DNA of 64,000 nucleotides from Lepeophtheirus salmonis (Eukaryota; Arthropoda; Copepoda; Siphonostomatoida; Caligidae): assembly GCF_016086655.4 (NCBI RefSeq), contig NC_052135.2, positions 71,645,702 through 71,709,701 of the forward strand. Direction: 5' to 3'. Within the stretch, counting starts at the first letter, position 1. Each line of letters opens with the position of its first letter. A program made the translations under genes and the position numbers. The notes under the pieces were generated by a model. The model was not told where the DNA came from, searched no databases, and worked only from the letters and a program-made list of their open reading frames with translations. Below are positions 12,233 through 24,956 of this stretch, piece after piece.

Positions 12233-12489
12233 CACATTAAAAACTGACTTTTGCGTAGATATATCATTTTTTAAATGACTAAATCTCTTTCATTCTCTGC
12301 CTCAATATACTGTGTGCGCAAGCTATGTATGCTGCCACTTTTACACACTCTCTTGGGAAAAAGAGCCACTAAGGCAGATGATTTTTGTATTAATAGATAG
12401 CTGGTTCAAACAATCACCAATAGGAAAAAATGAAATCAATTAACGAATCTGTTTCCTAAATTATTATTATTAATAATTAATATTACATC

Positions 12490-13030
12490 TTTGGAAAATG
12501 TGTCAACATAACTTTTACCTGGATCAGACGGTCAACAGCCAGAACAACATATGGTTGATATTATGCCCAAAGGATTGGCCTGCCATCATGCAGACGAATT
12601 TCCCATCACATGTCATGGTATTTGTGGTAGTTAGCTCCAAAGGCAACGTCATGCATCCTCATATGTTCCTCCAAGGCCTCAACACTTATACATACATGGA
12701 CGTGCTAGAGACCAAGGTGAAGCTCTGGACCCACATGGTTGCCAACGGGAGGCCCTACATGTGGCAGCAGGATTCAGCATCCTTCCACACCATGGGGAAA
12801 AAATCAGTCGGATCAAGAAGGAATTGCAGGGTTTACCAAGGGACCAAATGGAGAAGGCATTTTCGCGCTTTCGGCTTCGTATAGAAACTGTAACTGACAA
12901 TCGATGTGATTTTAATGAATAAAATAAATTTTGAATTCACCAAGAATTCAAAATCTGTTTATATTTTTTTAATGTTATAACTGGTTCGAGAGAAAATCAT
13001 TTTCGCTGTACAGATAGCTTACCCACCCTG
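12490..13030 (+). pseudogene. Tc1/mariner-superfamily transposase, internally deleted
   Basis: An open frame at 12498-12884 shows the catalytic core: FYLDQTVNSQNN, HVMVFVVVSSKGNVMHPHMF, YMDVLETKVKLW, then VANGRPYMWQQDSAS with the second catalytic Asp codon at 12771-12773. Right after FHT the segment with the third acidic residue is missing. The sequence resumes in another frame with KKELQGLPRDQMEKAFSRFR and ends in a stop before 12925. The 3' terminus GATAGCTTACCCACCCTG abuts TA at 13031. The same 3' end is seen at about 62953, so this is the same family as the 62.4-kb copy. The 5' terminus and the first Asp are not visible. Confidence 0.85.
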
Positions 13031-13032
13031 TA

Positions 13033-13082
13033 AGTTTCTTATCTAGGAACAACTGAGATGCGAACCTACAAACATTGAGTTG
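13033..13082 (+). repeat. R2 repeat tail, severed
   Basis: TTATCTAGGAACAACTGAG then ATGCGAACCTAC matches the right end of the R2 family. It begins immediately after the mariner 3' terminus at 13030-13032, so the left part of this R2 copy is absent or displaced. Confidence 0.6.
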
Positions 13083-13824
13083 AAGTACTACGTAATCGAT
13101 AAAAATGGGTGGAAAATTATTGAGATTCTAATTTTTAACAACAATAGACTTCAGTAAATACATTCCTTCCATAAAACAATATCGTAAATATCTTAACCAT
13201 AGCCTTAGCATCAGTCAACTATTAATTGAGTGGATTTATTTATTTTGAGAAATAAAAGTTTCTATTTTTTTAGCAAACTTTCTAAAATATATTTGGCAAT
13301 AATAAATAGCTGGATGAAGGGAAATCTTCTACCACAATAATAAACATAGATATTTCAATTTATATGATAGATGAATGTGGTACACATCATACAAAAACAT
13401 ACATTCAAAAACATGTCATTTAATGAAGTTGAATTTATATCATAACTTTAATTGAAAGTTTGAATATACTAGAAGATGCATGACAAAAGGATCATTATGA
13501 GCATAATGTTTATATTGGTTTTTAATATAGAACTTAAATTAAGTCCCTTTAGTCCAATCACATTGATCAGTTCTTAAAAATTTCCCAAATATTGACACAC
13601 CCTGTTTATTCTCCAATAATAATACCTTTACCTTATTTCATATGGCGAAACAAAGAACAAATGATTTATATTTGTACAAGTTAGTGCTCTGAGCAACATT
13701 TATTTTGTCGGCTAAAGATATTAAATATTTAGTGGTTAAAATTGTATGTATTTTGGGCATGTTAAAAAAAGAAACAGAAAATCAACATGGTAACCCTGAT
13801 AATTTAAAGAATGTTTTTGGTTAT
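13083..13824. other. AT-rich stretch with a TIR-like motif
   Basis: No coding content is visible. At about 13582-13606, CCCAAATATTGACACACCCTGT (motif core GACACACCCTGT) resembles the terminus of a Tc1/mariner element pointing left, but I found no partner. Confidence 0.35.
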
Positions 13825-13995
13825 GAGCTACTTAGTTGTCATGACGTTTCAATGGATCAGCTAAAATAAGCTGTGACAAAGCAGGCGGAGAGAAAGAAAT
13901 AGACAAGGACACTTTGATGTCGATCCCCTTTTCTTCTCTGAATCCAACAATTACTTAGAATTATAACTTCGCACCAAATCTTCAAGGTCCCTCCC
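13825..13995 (+). repeat. R1 dispersed repeat, copy 4
   Basis: Blocks ACTTAGTTGTCATGACG, GGATCAGCTAAAAT, TTTGATGTCGATCCCC, CTGAATCCAACAATTACTT and AACTTCGCACCAAATCTTC occur in R1 order. Confidence 0.72.
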
Positions 13996-14289
13996 CGTCT
14001 TTTATAAAGACAAGCGAATGTTTAGTCAGGTTTTGAATATAATTAAATGTAGTAGGAAACTAAGTTTACTCCCTCAGGAGTTAAAATATAATTAAAACTG
14101 CTAAGGAAAAGAGAATTCATTCTTCAGATTACCTATTCCAAAAAAGGGGCCCAGCTAAGAAATACAGACGAATGGCATCACTATGAATATTACTCCATAA
14201 CTAACTGCGCAGCTTCAATTAATTAACCTGTTTAACTTAACTGAAAATGTAAATTATGTAGAGAGATTTAAAAAATTATAAGGTGATGT

Positions 14290-14830
14290 CATTTGTCTTA
14301 TAAAAAAACAAACATCTTCCGTGGAAAAAAGGATATCAGTACGACCATGAATCTAATAATGCTACGTTTCATCGCTTTGATTGGAGGCTTTTCTGTGTAC
14401 TCTATCTATAATATACAAAATGGCCACGTATCTTGCTTCCGGAACAGATGCAGTTATGTTTGGAATGTGCCCAAGATTTATTATATCAATCTAGTTCCTT
14501 CCGGGTACAGACTCACTGATATCTACTACTTGGTCGTCTTGAAAACCAAGGTTGCTCAAGATTGATAGCCGAAATAATGAAGAAGTCGAATAAATCATCT
14601 TATTCTTCCAACAGGACGAAGGTCCTGCTTACATCCCCAAGACCATTCAGGATTAGATGGTGACAATGTTGCCACTCCAACAAATTGAGAGCCAAGCCTA
14701 CCATGTTCACCGAGTAATGTCGACGAACTAAAGACTTCTGTCAAAAAATAAGCGAATTAATATTGTCATGCCCCCAAAGTCAGGTAGTCCTACCTTTACT
14801 ATGTTGAGGGTGTTATTGAGGGGTCGAAAT
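14290..14830 (+). pseudogene. Tc1/mariner-superfamily transposase fragment (central domain)
   Basis: The clearest signal is FFQQDEGPAYIPKTIQD at about 14603-14654, the FQQDGAPAH block with the second catalytic Asp at 14615-14617. Upstream, in a frame different from the 14293-14565 ORF, LASGTDAVMFGMCPRF (about 14430-14480) fits the preceding strand that usually reads VMVFGM. At least two frameshifts and several stops separate these. Neither terminus nor the third acidic residue is visible. The N-terminal part of the ORF at 14293 is not recognisable. Confidence 0.6.
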
Positions 14831-16654
14831 TTATAAATAACTGTTTTGAAAATTGTGTTTGTCTGAATTTATGTTAATACACTTTTTGGATAGGATGCAT
14901 TTTCACACATCAATTATTAAAGCGTTAATTTTCCAGACAGATTCGGTTTCATTACTCCGCATCTTATCGATAATTTTATAATGATTTTATTTATAAACAA
15001 ATACATTACTTTAAAAACATATTTTAGAATGTACAGACGAATTAATACCATAATACTTTGATCCATTAAGATAACCAATGTTTTAAAAACGTAATTCTTA
15101 AAAAGTCCTTTTTTCTTCATATAGGATGCGTATAAATCCTTTTTTTTTTCCTTAAAAAAACCTCCTCAAATTAAACCACCTTTATTTCACATTCAAGGTT
15201 AAAAAATACTAGAACTACAAATAACAAAAAAGTATAGTATGCCTAAGGACTCTTTAAACATGCAAGCACATACATATATATGCCTCTAAGTCTAGATGCA
15301 TCAGACAAACTCATGGAAAAAAAAACATTTCGATTCTTACACAATATTTTTTCCATAATGTCAAAAATGTTTTGTCTTATTTTCAATTTAAAAACTGAGG
15401 CATGAGACAATAGCTACAATATATATCTTGTACAAAGAATACTATAACTATTATTTTTTTATATAATACACCAAACTTCATCAAAAATTATATACAGTAA
15501 TGAATATTTCATAGAAATTTAATGTTTTTCTCCATAAGACACAGAAATTGTAGAACCCTAAAATCATGTTGTTAAGATTATTTTCAAATTTTTCATTTTT
15601 TTCTCTTATATTCATACAAGTATTTTAACATTTTAATTGATATGTATTTACAATTGCAGAACGGATGATTAGTAAAACAAATTATACAAAAATTCGTTAC
15701 TCTCGTTATTATAATCGTTCAATGGTATGTCGAGTATTTAAATACGTTTTAGTTTTTACTCAGTTGACTAATCACTTTTAAAAAAGGATGTTCACTAACA
15801 CAGGGCTTAGTAAAAAACTATATTTTTTTTTTTTTTTGAAATCTACATTTAATGAAATTCAATTATTTATAATGAAAGACGCCTCTCTTGAAAACACGGG
15901 CTACATAGTGCTAGAAGGTTTGACAAGTCTGGGTGACCTCATGTGGATCCCGCATTTCCATTTTACTGGTTCGGGTTTGGGACTTTAAATTTACATTCTC
16001 TGGATGGATAAAGTAGCTCCTGGAAGAAATTACACCCGCCAAGACAATGCACAGGCATATATATTTTAGTGTTATTTTGTTGAAATTCAACAATGCCAAA
16101 AAATGATTATATGCAATGCTTCGAATATTTTCAGATTTTAAAGGACTACTTGGTAAATTTCATAGCCCTCATAGCTTCTTGTAACTTAAACTAAGGAAAT
16201 GCAAAGCAGCACTTCTCCCAAACCCTCATCAATTTGTCAAAATTATCATTTTAATTTTTGGTCTCTTTATTTTTTACATAACGAATTTTCTTACAATTTA
16301 TAATCCTATTTATTAGTCATCAGCAACTTAGTTGCATTAATACATGATTCGGCACTTTTGAAGATTATTTGTAACTGCGACTGTATAGTTGTCAATTACT
16401 CAATGATATTAAAAGACCAGGTTTTAATCGACTCCAAAGTACATTTACATTTCTCTAGTCCGTACAAAAAAAAATCCAGAACCATTTTTTTCTTAATATT
16501 GTAATTTTTATCCATTCTTGACCAAATAGATGTGTATAATTTTTTTTATTTATTGTTAACGTAAACTAAAACCCAAATTTTATTTGTGAATATTTTAACC
16601 TTAGTTAGTAAATTAGATTAATTAATTCCATTAAGAAAATGTGAGTTGTGATTG
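14831..16654. other. AT-rich stretch, no recognised gene
   Basis: ORFs at 14917-15120, 15788-15988 and 15911-16099 show no family motif. A 28-bp sequence beginning AAAATGATTATATGCAA at 16100-16127 recurs with one mismatch at 17202-17229. Confidence 0.4.
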
Positions 16655-17229
16655 GTTATATAAATTTTTATGTTCCTTCAATTCGTCAGACGGTGTTGCA
16701 GGGATTTAGTTGAACATTCATTATAGTATTACAATTACTCATACTGACCTAGCAATTATCTTTGAAATCCATATGCGAAATGTATATTCGCTTTTCTAGG
16801 AGCCAATGGGAATTGAACCTACGCAAACAAGAGATCCAAAAATACCTTATTTGACATATAGATATTTATTCATTTCCAATGTGAATACCATTTCTAAAAG
16901 TGATATGTGTATTTCCTCTAATGATATAAACATAAAAGACCTTGAAAAGTTACAAACCCACAAAATAGTGTTACTCCACAGAATTATTATATAAACAGAC
17001 AATGGCCAATTATTTCTTACCCTTTCCACTATTACAGACTTAAATTTAGAGCATTTTTAAGTAACGTTGTAATGAACAAACACTACCTACTAGATGGAAG
17101 TTATTATGTGTTAAAATTTAGTACATATCATCGGCCTCGTTGGCACTGTGCCTTTGATCCTGATTTTTGAGCCAAAGGTTAATTGAAAAGTGCTTCTATT
17201 TAAAATGATTATATGCAAGGCTTCGAATA
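16100..17229. repeat. Pair of 28-bp direct repeats about 1.1 kb apart
   Basis: At 16100-16127 and 17202-17229, AAAATGATTATATGCAA is followed by TGCTTCGAATA or GGCTTCGAATA. Flanking sequence outside the 28 bp does not match by eye. The interval holds an R2 copy. Whether the pair bounds an element is open. Confidence 0.6.
16655..16830 (+). repeat. R2 repeat, copy 1, with antisense B-box
   Basis: Left block: TATGTTCCTTCAATTCGTC, then TATAGTATTACAATTACTC. Right block: TCTAGGAGCCAATGG then GGAATTGAACC at 16809-16819. The reverse complement GGTTCAATTCC is a perfect match to the RNA polymerase III B-box consensus GGTTCRANNCC. No A-box was found at tRNA spacing, so a tRNA-derived SINE origin is only a possibility. 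Confidence 0.65.
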
Positions 17230-18679
17230 CCATGTTCTCATTCTTATATGTGTTTTTAATAAAATATTTTTTGATAAAAATGGATGTGTTGTATTTGTAA
17301 ATCACAATTCTGCTAAAGGGAACATCATTTCTAAGAATTCTTATGTTTCATCTTTTGTGGCCTACAATAATAGTAACATCATGAAAAAAGGTAGAAGACG
17401 ATTAATCATTTGTTTGAAATAGCGAAAATTGATTTTTGGAAATATTAAATTAAAATGTTTGTTTCTTTAACGAGTATATCCCAAAACAATTTGTTGAATG
17501 TAATAGTGAAGAATGGATTTTGAATTGAATCTTTTACAAGCTATAGGTTCATTATGATTCTGTAACAATTTATCTTATGGTTTTCCCTGGTATGTCCCCT
17601 TCAGTAGATTGTAAAGATATTAATAAAGATAGTATTTGAAAAATCTAATTAAAAGTTATATTACATCTATAAGTAGAATCATCTTCTGAATTTACATTGT
17701 ACCTAAAATTGGTATCGATTTAGTTTGTACAGGTCTTGTGCCACACAAGAAGTGTTCTATCAGCAAAAAGAGACATAAAGCTTTCAAGGGGACTCCGATG
17801 CGACCAGGGAAATTATATTCCTTTCTATTCAACCGATTAACGTGGCACTCTCTTCTATAATTACATTTCCAAAATTATCTTAAATGAAATGTTTGTTGAT
17901 TGGTATATGAAGCCTTTGTCTCCTACTTAAAAACTTTTTTTAACGGTTCAATTATGCCCTTAAAAATGTCAACAAAACAATGAGTAAAATATCACACAAT
18001 GTGTTACTTCAACTCAAAATATTTAAGAATACCATATGTAAAACATACAAACAATGTCTTTGTTTCATTCAAAAAAATATCTCATTAAAAAACAAAACTT
18101 CTTTGAATGAATTGAATGAATAATGAGATTCACTGCATCATCATACAATCTCCTTGTCCAATCTTACATTACAAGAGAGATTTGTATCACTTAGGTAGAG
18201 CTAATATAAAGTATGACTTATAATATATGATCCTCCATAAAGGAAGGGGAATTACCACGCCCAGAGTGAGGAGGTCTTTGCAACAACTTCTTGAATGTAT
18301 GACTCTTTGTCTTTTAGACTGTTGCTCTGTTTTTTTTTTTTAATTTTGGGCGTTGGTCGCTTATGCTTTAAATAGAGGAGCATTTCTGATACTCAAACTG
18401 TACATTAGAGTGGGTCAAAAACGAGAATATTAGAAATATTAGGTAGAAAAAAAGAGATACATTATTTTCTATGGATTTAAAAAAAAAAATTTTTCCATTA
18501 TTTGTATCTCTTCCGGCAATCAAAACAATGCCTACTTAACGTACGGACTCAATAATTTTTATGATTTTATCCCCCTTTTCGAAAATCGAACTTTTGATAT
18601 TAAAATTACCCGAATGGAATGGACAAAACAAAAATTGCGTGTGATTGGCTATTACATTATCTGTACCATTCTTCTGTCC
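16831..18679. other. AT-rich stretch, no recognised gene
   Basis: Several ORFs of 60-69 codons (16847-17422) lack recognisable motifs. No TIR pair was noticed. An imperfect A/T palindrome, GGATTTAAAAAAAAAAATTT, occurs near 18473. Confidence 0.4.
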
Positions 18680-18830
18680 TTTAATTGGTCGGATAGAGTT
18701 TCACTGATTAGGTATTAGTAAACATTACAGTTTTACAATTACTGCATCTAACCAAAGAATCTACTTTAAAATCCATATAGGTACATTAATTAAATTTCTT
18801 TCTCTAGGAATGACTGAGGCGCGAACTTAC
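18680..18830 (+). repeat. R2 repeat, copy 2
   Basis: TCCTTTAATTGGTCGGAT, GTTTCACTGATTAGGTATT, ACAATTACTGCATCTAACC and TTTCTTTCTCTAGGAATGAC, then GGCGCGAACTTACGAC, keep the R2 order. The arm pair corresponding to GGTTAGATGG/CCATCTAACC is partly decayed. Confidence 0.75.
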
Positions 18831-19574
18831 GACTTACTTGACTTCAATATCAGAACCATAAAGACGATTCACATTTTCAGTGACCTGTCTTACTTTTGGA
18901 CTTGTTTAAAGAAAACCTATAAAATATGTCATATTGCCTCTTTGCTGCTGTCAAATTTTTATGTGCACATAAACAATACTGAGTGGCATAATCACAAACT
19001 GTCACAAAAGTTATTTTAGTGCAAAATTTTATGCGTTTAAGGGGATCTAGCTTAAACTGATTGTATTTATAAAACGTGAGATACATATTAATAAAGCCAT
19101 CTTTTGGAAAATTAATATATTACTTTTCTATACCCCTACTATTTAATATGTGAAAATTGTAATACCGTGTAAAAAACTATTCTATGCCAAATTTGAGTAC
19201 ACTTTAACCTACTTTAAAAGGTCCCAAATTCAGGAAAACCCTTTTTTTTTTTACATATGTTGTGGATTTAAAGAAAAAAAAATATTCTTTCCCATTGTGA
19301 TCAGTAATTTGATTTCGGGAGAAACTTGACAGGTATTTTTAACCATTTACAATCAAATAGTTCTTGTTTTGTTCTTATAGAAAACAATTTATTTTTTCCA
19401 CAAATAAGATTTTCTTTTTTCTTTTAAATATTTTGTTATTTTGATCCTAATGCATCATGAACGTAACTATAATAAATAAACTTTTCATAACATAATAATT
19501 ATCCACAAAACTTATAAATAGTTGATATTCCTGAAAATAACTAAGGTAATCTTGTATTTGTAGTGAATGGGGAC
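18831..19574. other. AT-rich stretch, no recognised gene
   Basis: Two overlapping ORFs on opposite strands (18810-19086) have no recognisable family motif. The remainder is low complexity. Confidence 0.4.
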
Positions 19575-19725
19575 TGCGGTGAGTGATCCTAAGATACGCA
19601 GTCATTCATATGGAAAAACAAGCAAAGGGTTACCCGGCGTTGCTTAAGGCGAGGAGGGAGTGGGGAATAACAATGACTGTGGTCAATGCAATTTCCTGAA
19701 CGTTTAGACCACTTCGTTGCGGGTG
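19575..19725. repeat. GC-richer dispersed-repeat remnant (CCCGGCGTTGC core)
   Basis: A patch much less AT-rich than its surroundings contains TGCGGTGAGTGATCCTAAG and TTACCCGGCGTTGCTTAAGG. The first motif recurs as TGCGGTTAGTGATCCTCAC at about 20204-20222. The CCCGGCGTTGC core is familiar from dispersed repeats of many invertebrates; that statement is from memory. Confidence 0.5.
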
Positions 19726-19933
19726 AGCGTTAGAGTATTCTATAATATATTATAACATAAAGCCAGTATATTTGATGATATGGAAAACAAAAATGAAAAA
19801 TTATTCTGAAAATGACTGATTTTCTTGTAATAAATCAAATCTTTTATATGACACATTTATATGCAAACGAATCTCAAGACAAATTTAAAGCAATTATATT
19901 TAATTAACAAATTCAAATCCATTTTTACACCGA

Positions 19934-19959
19934 TTTTTTTTTTTTTTTTTTTTTTTTTT
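19934..19959. repeat. Poly-T tract (26 nt)
   Basis: An uninterrupted run of T. On the minus strand it is poly-A, but no retrotransposon body lies beside it. Confidence 0.9.
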
Positions 19960-20099
19960 GCTCATAACTTTTTGAATAAATTAAGACAGCCTTCTTAATT
20001 GTAAAGTTATTTTTTTGATGTATAATTCAACCCACTATTATGTATTCTTGATCTCTAAAATACAATTTTTGTTTTTTGAGTAAAGAATATACCCACTTA

Positions 20100-20230
20100 A
20101 CAACCTCACCCCAAAGTAAATTACCGACCCCGTCTTAGCCTTACTAAGTTGTAACCCATGAAAGACACAGAAACAAACAGTATTACATATATACAAATGA
20201 TCTTGCGGTTAGTGATCCTCACATAAGAAA
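20100..20230. repeat. Second copy of the TGCGGT-AGTGATCCT repeat
   Basis: GAAAGACACAGAAACAAACA (about 20160) is followed by TGCGGTTAGTGATCCTCAC. The second part is shared with 19575-19600. Possibly fragments of one retroposon family. Confidence 0.45.
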
Positions 20231-21239
20231 TTAATTAAATAGAAAAATGGTAATTTTAAAAGCGTATATGCGTTGGGAAACCTCTGAAACCTACTCAATT
20301 GAAGATATATTTTACATTAATTATAGTAAAGCATAATTTATAAATAACTTGGATATTTTTTCAAATAATTTTTACCTCATACCTTGTATACATATTAAGT
20401 TTTTTTTTTTTTTTTTTAAATTCTTTATTCACTTTTAAAATACGACAATACTGTCTTTCAAAATAAAAAAAAATCTTAATCGCAGTCCATTTAAAACGTT
20501 AAAATCTAATACAGTATTTTTCTATTATACTTTGGAATAAAATATGAATAATATGGAATATTAAAAATTTAGTTATAATTGACATATCGAAAACTTTGTT
20601 CTCATAAGAGAAGAGAACGAAGAATGGTAGACGAGATGATCCATTTTTTTAGTTTGACACTGGGTAAATAAATGCTTAATCGTAGAACTTTAGCTTAAAG
20701 TGTTCACACCGATAAATATTGTTTATTTTATTTTCTTCATCTCGTCTTGTCTTTTTCTCTCCAACACCAATTTTTCTCTTCCATAGGAAGTCATTATACC
20801 GTTTTGGCACATTATTCAAGCTTTTGTGGTTGTAAGTTGACTTTTTTTCCATTCAAACCAGGATAACCATAGTTTATGACATTACATGAACTACTCTCTA
20901 AGTAAGCGCTTGGTTTGTAGATATCTTCATACCTCGATTTTAAAATTCCATACAATTGATCAAACCCTCTCAAACCGAGTCACCCTAATGGTTATACAAT
21001 TTTTTTTTCCTTTCTGTACACATTATATAAAATTGACCGTGTTGTATTTGATGCAATACTTATTGATTACACAATTTTAAAGCAAAACAAATTGATATGC
21101 ATTCACTTTTCTTTCATTGTATATATAGTATACATGTATTTGTACATATAAATAAAAAATACGTATCACTTATTGTCCAGTTGTATAAAAACAAAATGAC
21201 ACCTGTAATATGAATGTAAAATACTACGAGTATTATCGT
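20231..21239. other. AT-rich stretch, no recognised gene
   Basis: Contains a poly-T tract near 20400. The ORF at 20886-21080 has no recognisable domain. Confidence 0.4.
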
Positions 21240-21490
21240 TTTTCCAGTCTTTATCTAGGACTGACGATCTGCATTTTCCTCCAGTTCACTCTCAGTCCAA
21301 TTTAGTCCTGCCTATCAGTGCTAAAACTTATAAAGTTTGGTCCTTTATAAATGAACTCAACTTAATTAATTATTTTTTAATCAGTTCTAACACTGACAGT
21401 CCGAAGGAGATGTGGTCTTAAGAACAGGTCCCAAGGGCTAATAGGACCGATCCTAAGACTAGACTGAACAAAAAAAAGGACTGATACAAT
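21240..21490. repeat. R3 repeat, copy 3 (reverse)
   Basis: The left part has CCAGTCTTTATCTAGGACTG. The right part has AATAGGACCGATCCTAAGAC and GGACTGATACAATACGAC, the complement of the R3 leading end GTATTGTATCAGTCC. The GGTCC/GGACC-rich character matches the other copies. The TIRs are imperfect. Confidence 0.65.
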
Positions 21491-23609
21491 ACGACAGGGC
21501 CGCCCACAGGGGTTGGTTTGAAGGGACTGAAATTGAATTTTTAAATTTTTTCTAAAAAAATTTAATTCTTGACGTCATCTATAAAGCTATGAAATTTTCC
21601 GTGAGAACTAAAAACCTTCGCTGACTAAAATTGTTACGTTCAATTTCATTAGAGAGGCAGGATTTATTTGTGTTCTTATCAAAAATAAAAATAAAACAGC
21701 ATTCAGTGGCCATAAAACCCAGTGTTGTTTTTATGCAATCAAGGCAAAGACAATCAAAATCCGTGCATCTATTTTAAGCAATGTAAAATTCATTTAAAAA
21801 TTTTAATGTAAAAGGGTTTTTAAATTTTTAATCACATTATTGTTGATAAATAATTTATCTGAATGAAAAAATTTGATGCATTTTTTTGATACTTTTACTG
21901 TTCATATATTTTTATTATATGAGTGTTAAAATAACTTAAAACTTGTAAAAACAAAAGAAAAAGACAAAATCATTCCAAAGAGTTCTAAAGTTTACGTATA
22001 CTCACGTATTTTCATCAAAGCGTACATTACACCAATCAGAGCTGGTTACCAAAGATGGCAACTATGTGATTCAATGAAATACTAAAATTTTGTAAAAAGG
22101 CTCCACCTTTTTGAAAAAAGGACATAAGAAAGGCCTCAATCGATAATGATGTTAGAGCAAAATTTTCAATCAATTATTCTTGTTCAATACTAATAGAGTT
22201 TGAATTTTTGCAGTTGATCGTAAAACTATTTTTTATTCAAAATAGTGGTATATTGACGCACTTAAAACAGTAATATACTAATTGTGTATTGGAACTTCCA
22301 GTCCCGTTATAACATAAAAGTATTATCCGCCAATGTTATAACCACAAAATGTATCACTCCTCCTAACAAAGTTATCCTTCATAAAAAAGCAAGAGTGAAA
22401 ATTATGGTTTTATTAAAATGGAAATCTTAACATTGATAGGAAACCTACTTTCCCCAACCATTTGGGCACCCTCTTGTAACTTCATTTTAATGATCCTAGC
22501 AACATTATCGTAAAATATTTTTAATCAAAAATGTATTAGAACACCAAAACCTATGTTACTACCAAAACCAGTATAAACCAGTATTGGTATCCGGAGCACA
22601 CTATGTATTTCGTAGGTATTTTTCAAACAATACAAAATATTTGGTTAGTCCTTATTCTTCCACATTCAAACACTGACGATGAGCATGGCGTTACCCTGTT
22701 AAAACAAACATACATCTCTGTATATTTTCTAGTCAGTCTCGATGTTTTTTACTCTTCTCTTTTAATTCATATTCTAAACATTTAGTGTTTGTATTAGAAT
22801 TAGCTAATTGATGGGTGCAAACAGTTCGAAACAATCATTGAAGTGCCCGTCAACAAAAAAAAAACAAGTCTGATTTTTCTCAAAATTGAGTGTAAATTAC
22901 GTTTATATTCTTAGACAAATTATTGTCAATTTTTACCTCCAATTTATTATTATCAACCCTTCATGAGGCGTCACAAATTGGACTTGAAATAGTCAAAATT
23001 GATATCACTATAAAATAATGATAAATTGATTGATTGTTTATAGGGGATATCAGGGCTAATAAAAGTCGACTAAATAAAGTAAAGGGTCTCAACCATAGCT
23101 AAAATTATTGTGTATGATAATTTATACCACAAATTTGAATACAAAGCCTATAATCGAGTTAATTATGTATATTTAAGTAAAAAAATTAATTAGGATTTTA
23201 ACTTTATATTCAAAATTGTTTTTATATTAACGTACCACATTTGTATAATAGAATTGATTAAAAAATATATATGACGAATTTGTAAAATTATAACAAATTA
23301 ATATATCTCTTTTCTTTGCAGATTTAAAAGACTATTTATTTTTGGAGACATACCTGGGTATAACACATGTCTATTAAGTTGAATGTCCTGAAACTTGTAA
23401 AATTTTCCCTTTGACTAAGCATGCGCATGGATGCTTTAATAATTTACGTTAATAGCAAATAATATTGTGTTTATAAGAAAAAGTTTTCTAATTTTTTTCT
23501 ATACCTTTTCACTATTTCAATTTATTTAATATAGGGAATAATACCAAGGAGAGTTGTCACACTTTTTTCGTTTAATCAATTAATAAGAGATGGTTTGTCT
23601 CAGACTCGT
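21491..23609. other. AT-rich stretch, no recognised gene
   Basis: I looked at the ORF at 22603-22785 and the surrounding sequence on both strands and saw no transposase, retroelement or host-gene motif, and no member of the recurrent repeats. Confidence 0.4.
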
Positions 23610-24088
23610 TAAAGTTTGATGCATGAAAACAATTTAAAGATTAAAAGTTTTCTTACATATTTAATTTGAATGCAACGTCCCGACAAATATTCTACTTGTA
23701 AACCTCCACACTTCTCCCAGTGAGGATCCCAGATCTTTAATCTGTTCAAATAGTACTCGGGGTTTTGTTCTTTAAAATAATTTTGGATCAATTACTCCGA
23801 GTTGGATTGACTGAGATGCGTCAAATTTTTAACACAACAAGCCCTTATATGTCTTATATTGTATAAATCTATTTAAAGGTCACATTTTTCGTAAGTAATA
23901 TTTAACAATAGCTCGATTCTCTATTTTCTCCATTTTTACAAACGACTGTTACATAGCAACTGTGCATCCAAAATGGCTGAAACTTTGGTGAATAACTGTC
24001 AATCGATGCTAGATAGATGTGATTTGCTTTTTATTTACGAGTTCTGCCATCTTTATGTTGAGTTCTTGAACTTTTCAGACCCCCCTCG
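23609..24088 (-). pseudogene. Mariner deletion derivative (5' end joined to C-terminus)
   Basis: The 5' terminus on the minus strand starts at 24088 and reads CGAGGGGGGTCTGAAAAG, with TA outside (24089-24090); this is the familiar CGAGGG-type mariner TIR. The start codon at 23933-23931 opens MEKIENRAIVKYYLRKM, a mariner N-terminus, then stops. The next recognisable part (about 23775-23690) is NPEYYLNRLKIWDPHWEKC then GLQVEYLSG, matching the mariner C-terminus (YFxDGIKKLEHRWxKCIxLxGDYVE). The DNA-binding and catalytic core is deleted. No good 3' TIR was found. Confidence 0.8.
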
Positions 24089-24714
24089 TAGACCTCAACA
24101 TGTGGGATAGTAAAAAATTATAATTTTTGTATCATTAAGTTTTTGCTATACGTAATGCTACTTTTTTGACTATCCTAAATAACTTTACTACAAATATTAT
24201 CTTGCAGATAATTTTGACACGTATATTTTAAATTATATTTTATGGTATAAAAATTCAAGTTACATATAAAAACATTTTAAAAATATCTATAGATATTCTT
24301 TCCTAGATTAAATAGGTATGCCTATTTTAGAAGGACATAATATAGACAAGATCACTGTAATTGAAGAACCGGTAGATTTAGAACTACTAAGATGTATCAA
24401 CGGAATTTTTATAAATGTTATCAAAAAATTTATAAAAAGGTTTTCCAGATATGGTCAAAGTTAAAAAAACCTGCCATATGATTGAGCTTAAAGCTACATT
24501 CAACTTTTAATGAAAAATAAAAGACCACACGAGGGTAAAAATATCGACTAAAGTTATATTCTTGTGACCTATTTAGGTGTTCTACGAAATATATAAGAAT
24601 AAGGTTTATATTTTTGGTTACTTATCAGTCATACAGATAAAGTTGTAGAAAATATGCTTAAAAAATAAACTAAAATTTGAAAAGACACATTGAGTAAAGC
24701 TATGGGGAAAAAAA
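24089..24714. other. AT-rich stretch, nothing recognised
   Basis: No coding signal or repeat-family match was seen between the mariner 5' end and the R1 pair. Confidence 0.4.
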
Positions 24715-24900
24715 CAGCCTAGCTGTCATGAAATTTTGTCACTTTAGCTGCTAGTAACTATAAAATGAAGGCAATAAATGCCAATTCCACTCCGTATCTA
24801 GTAAGGAAATAAAAAAAAATTACTCTATGTCTGATCTCCATTCTACTCTAAGTCGAACAAGGACTTTGATTATGACTTCCAAAAATTTACTGTCCGTCAT
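24715..24900 (+). repeat. R1 dispersed repeat, copy 5
   Basis: Blocks CCTAGCTGTCATGAAATT, TTCCACTCCGTATCTAG, AGGAAATAAAAA, CATTCTACTCTAAGTCG and AACAAGGACTTTGATTATG are in R1 order. Confidence 0.8.
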
Positions 24901-24956
24901 TTATGAGCACAATTCACAAAAAAATTATTTTAATAAATGTTTTGTAAAATAGCAGC

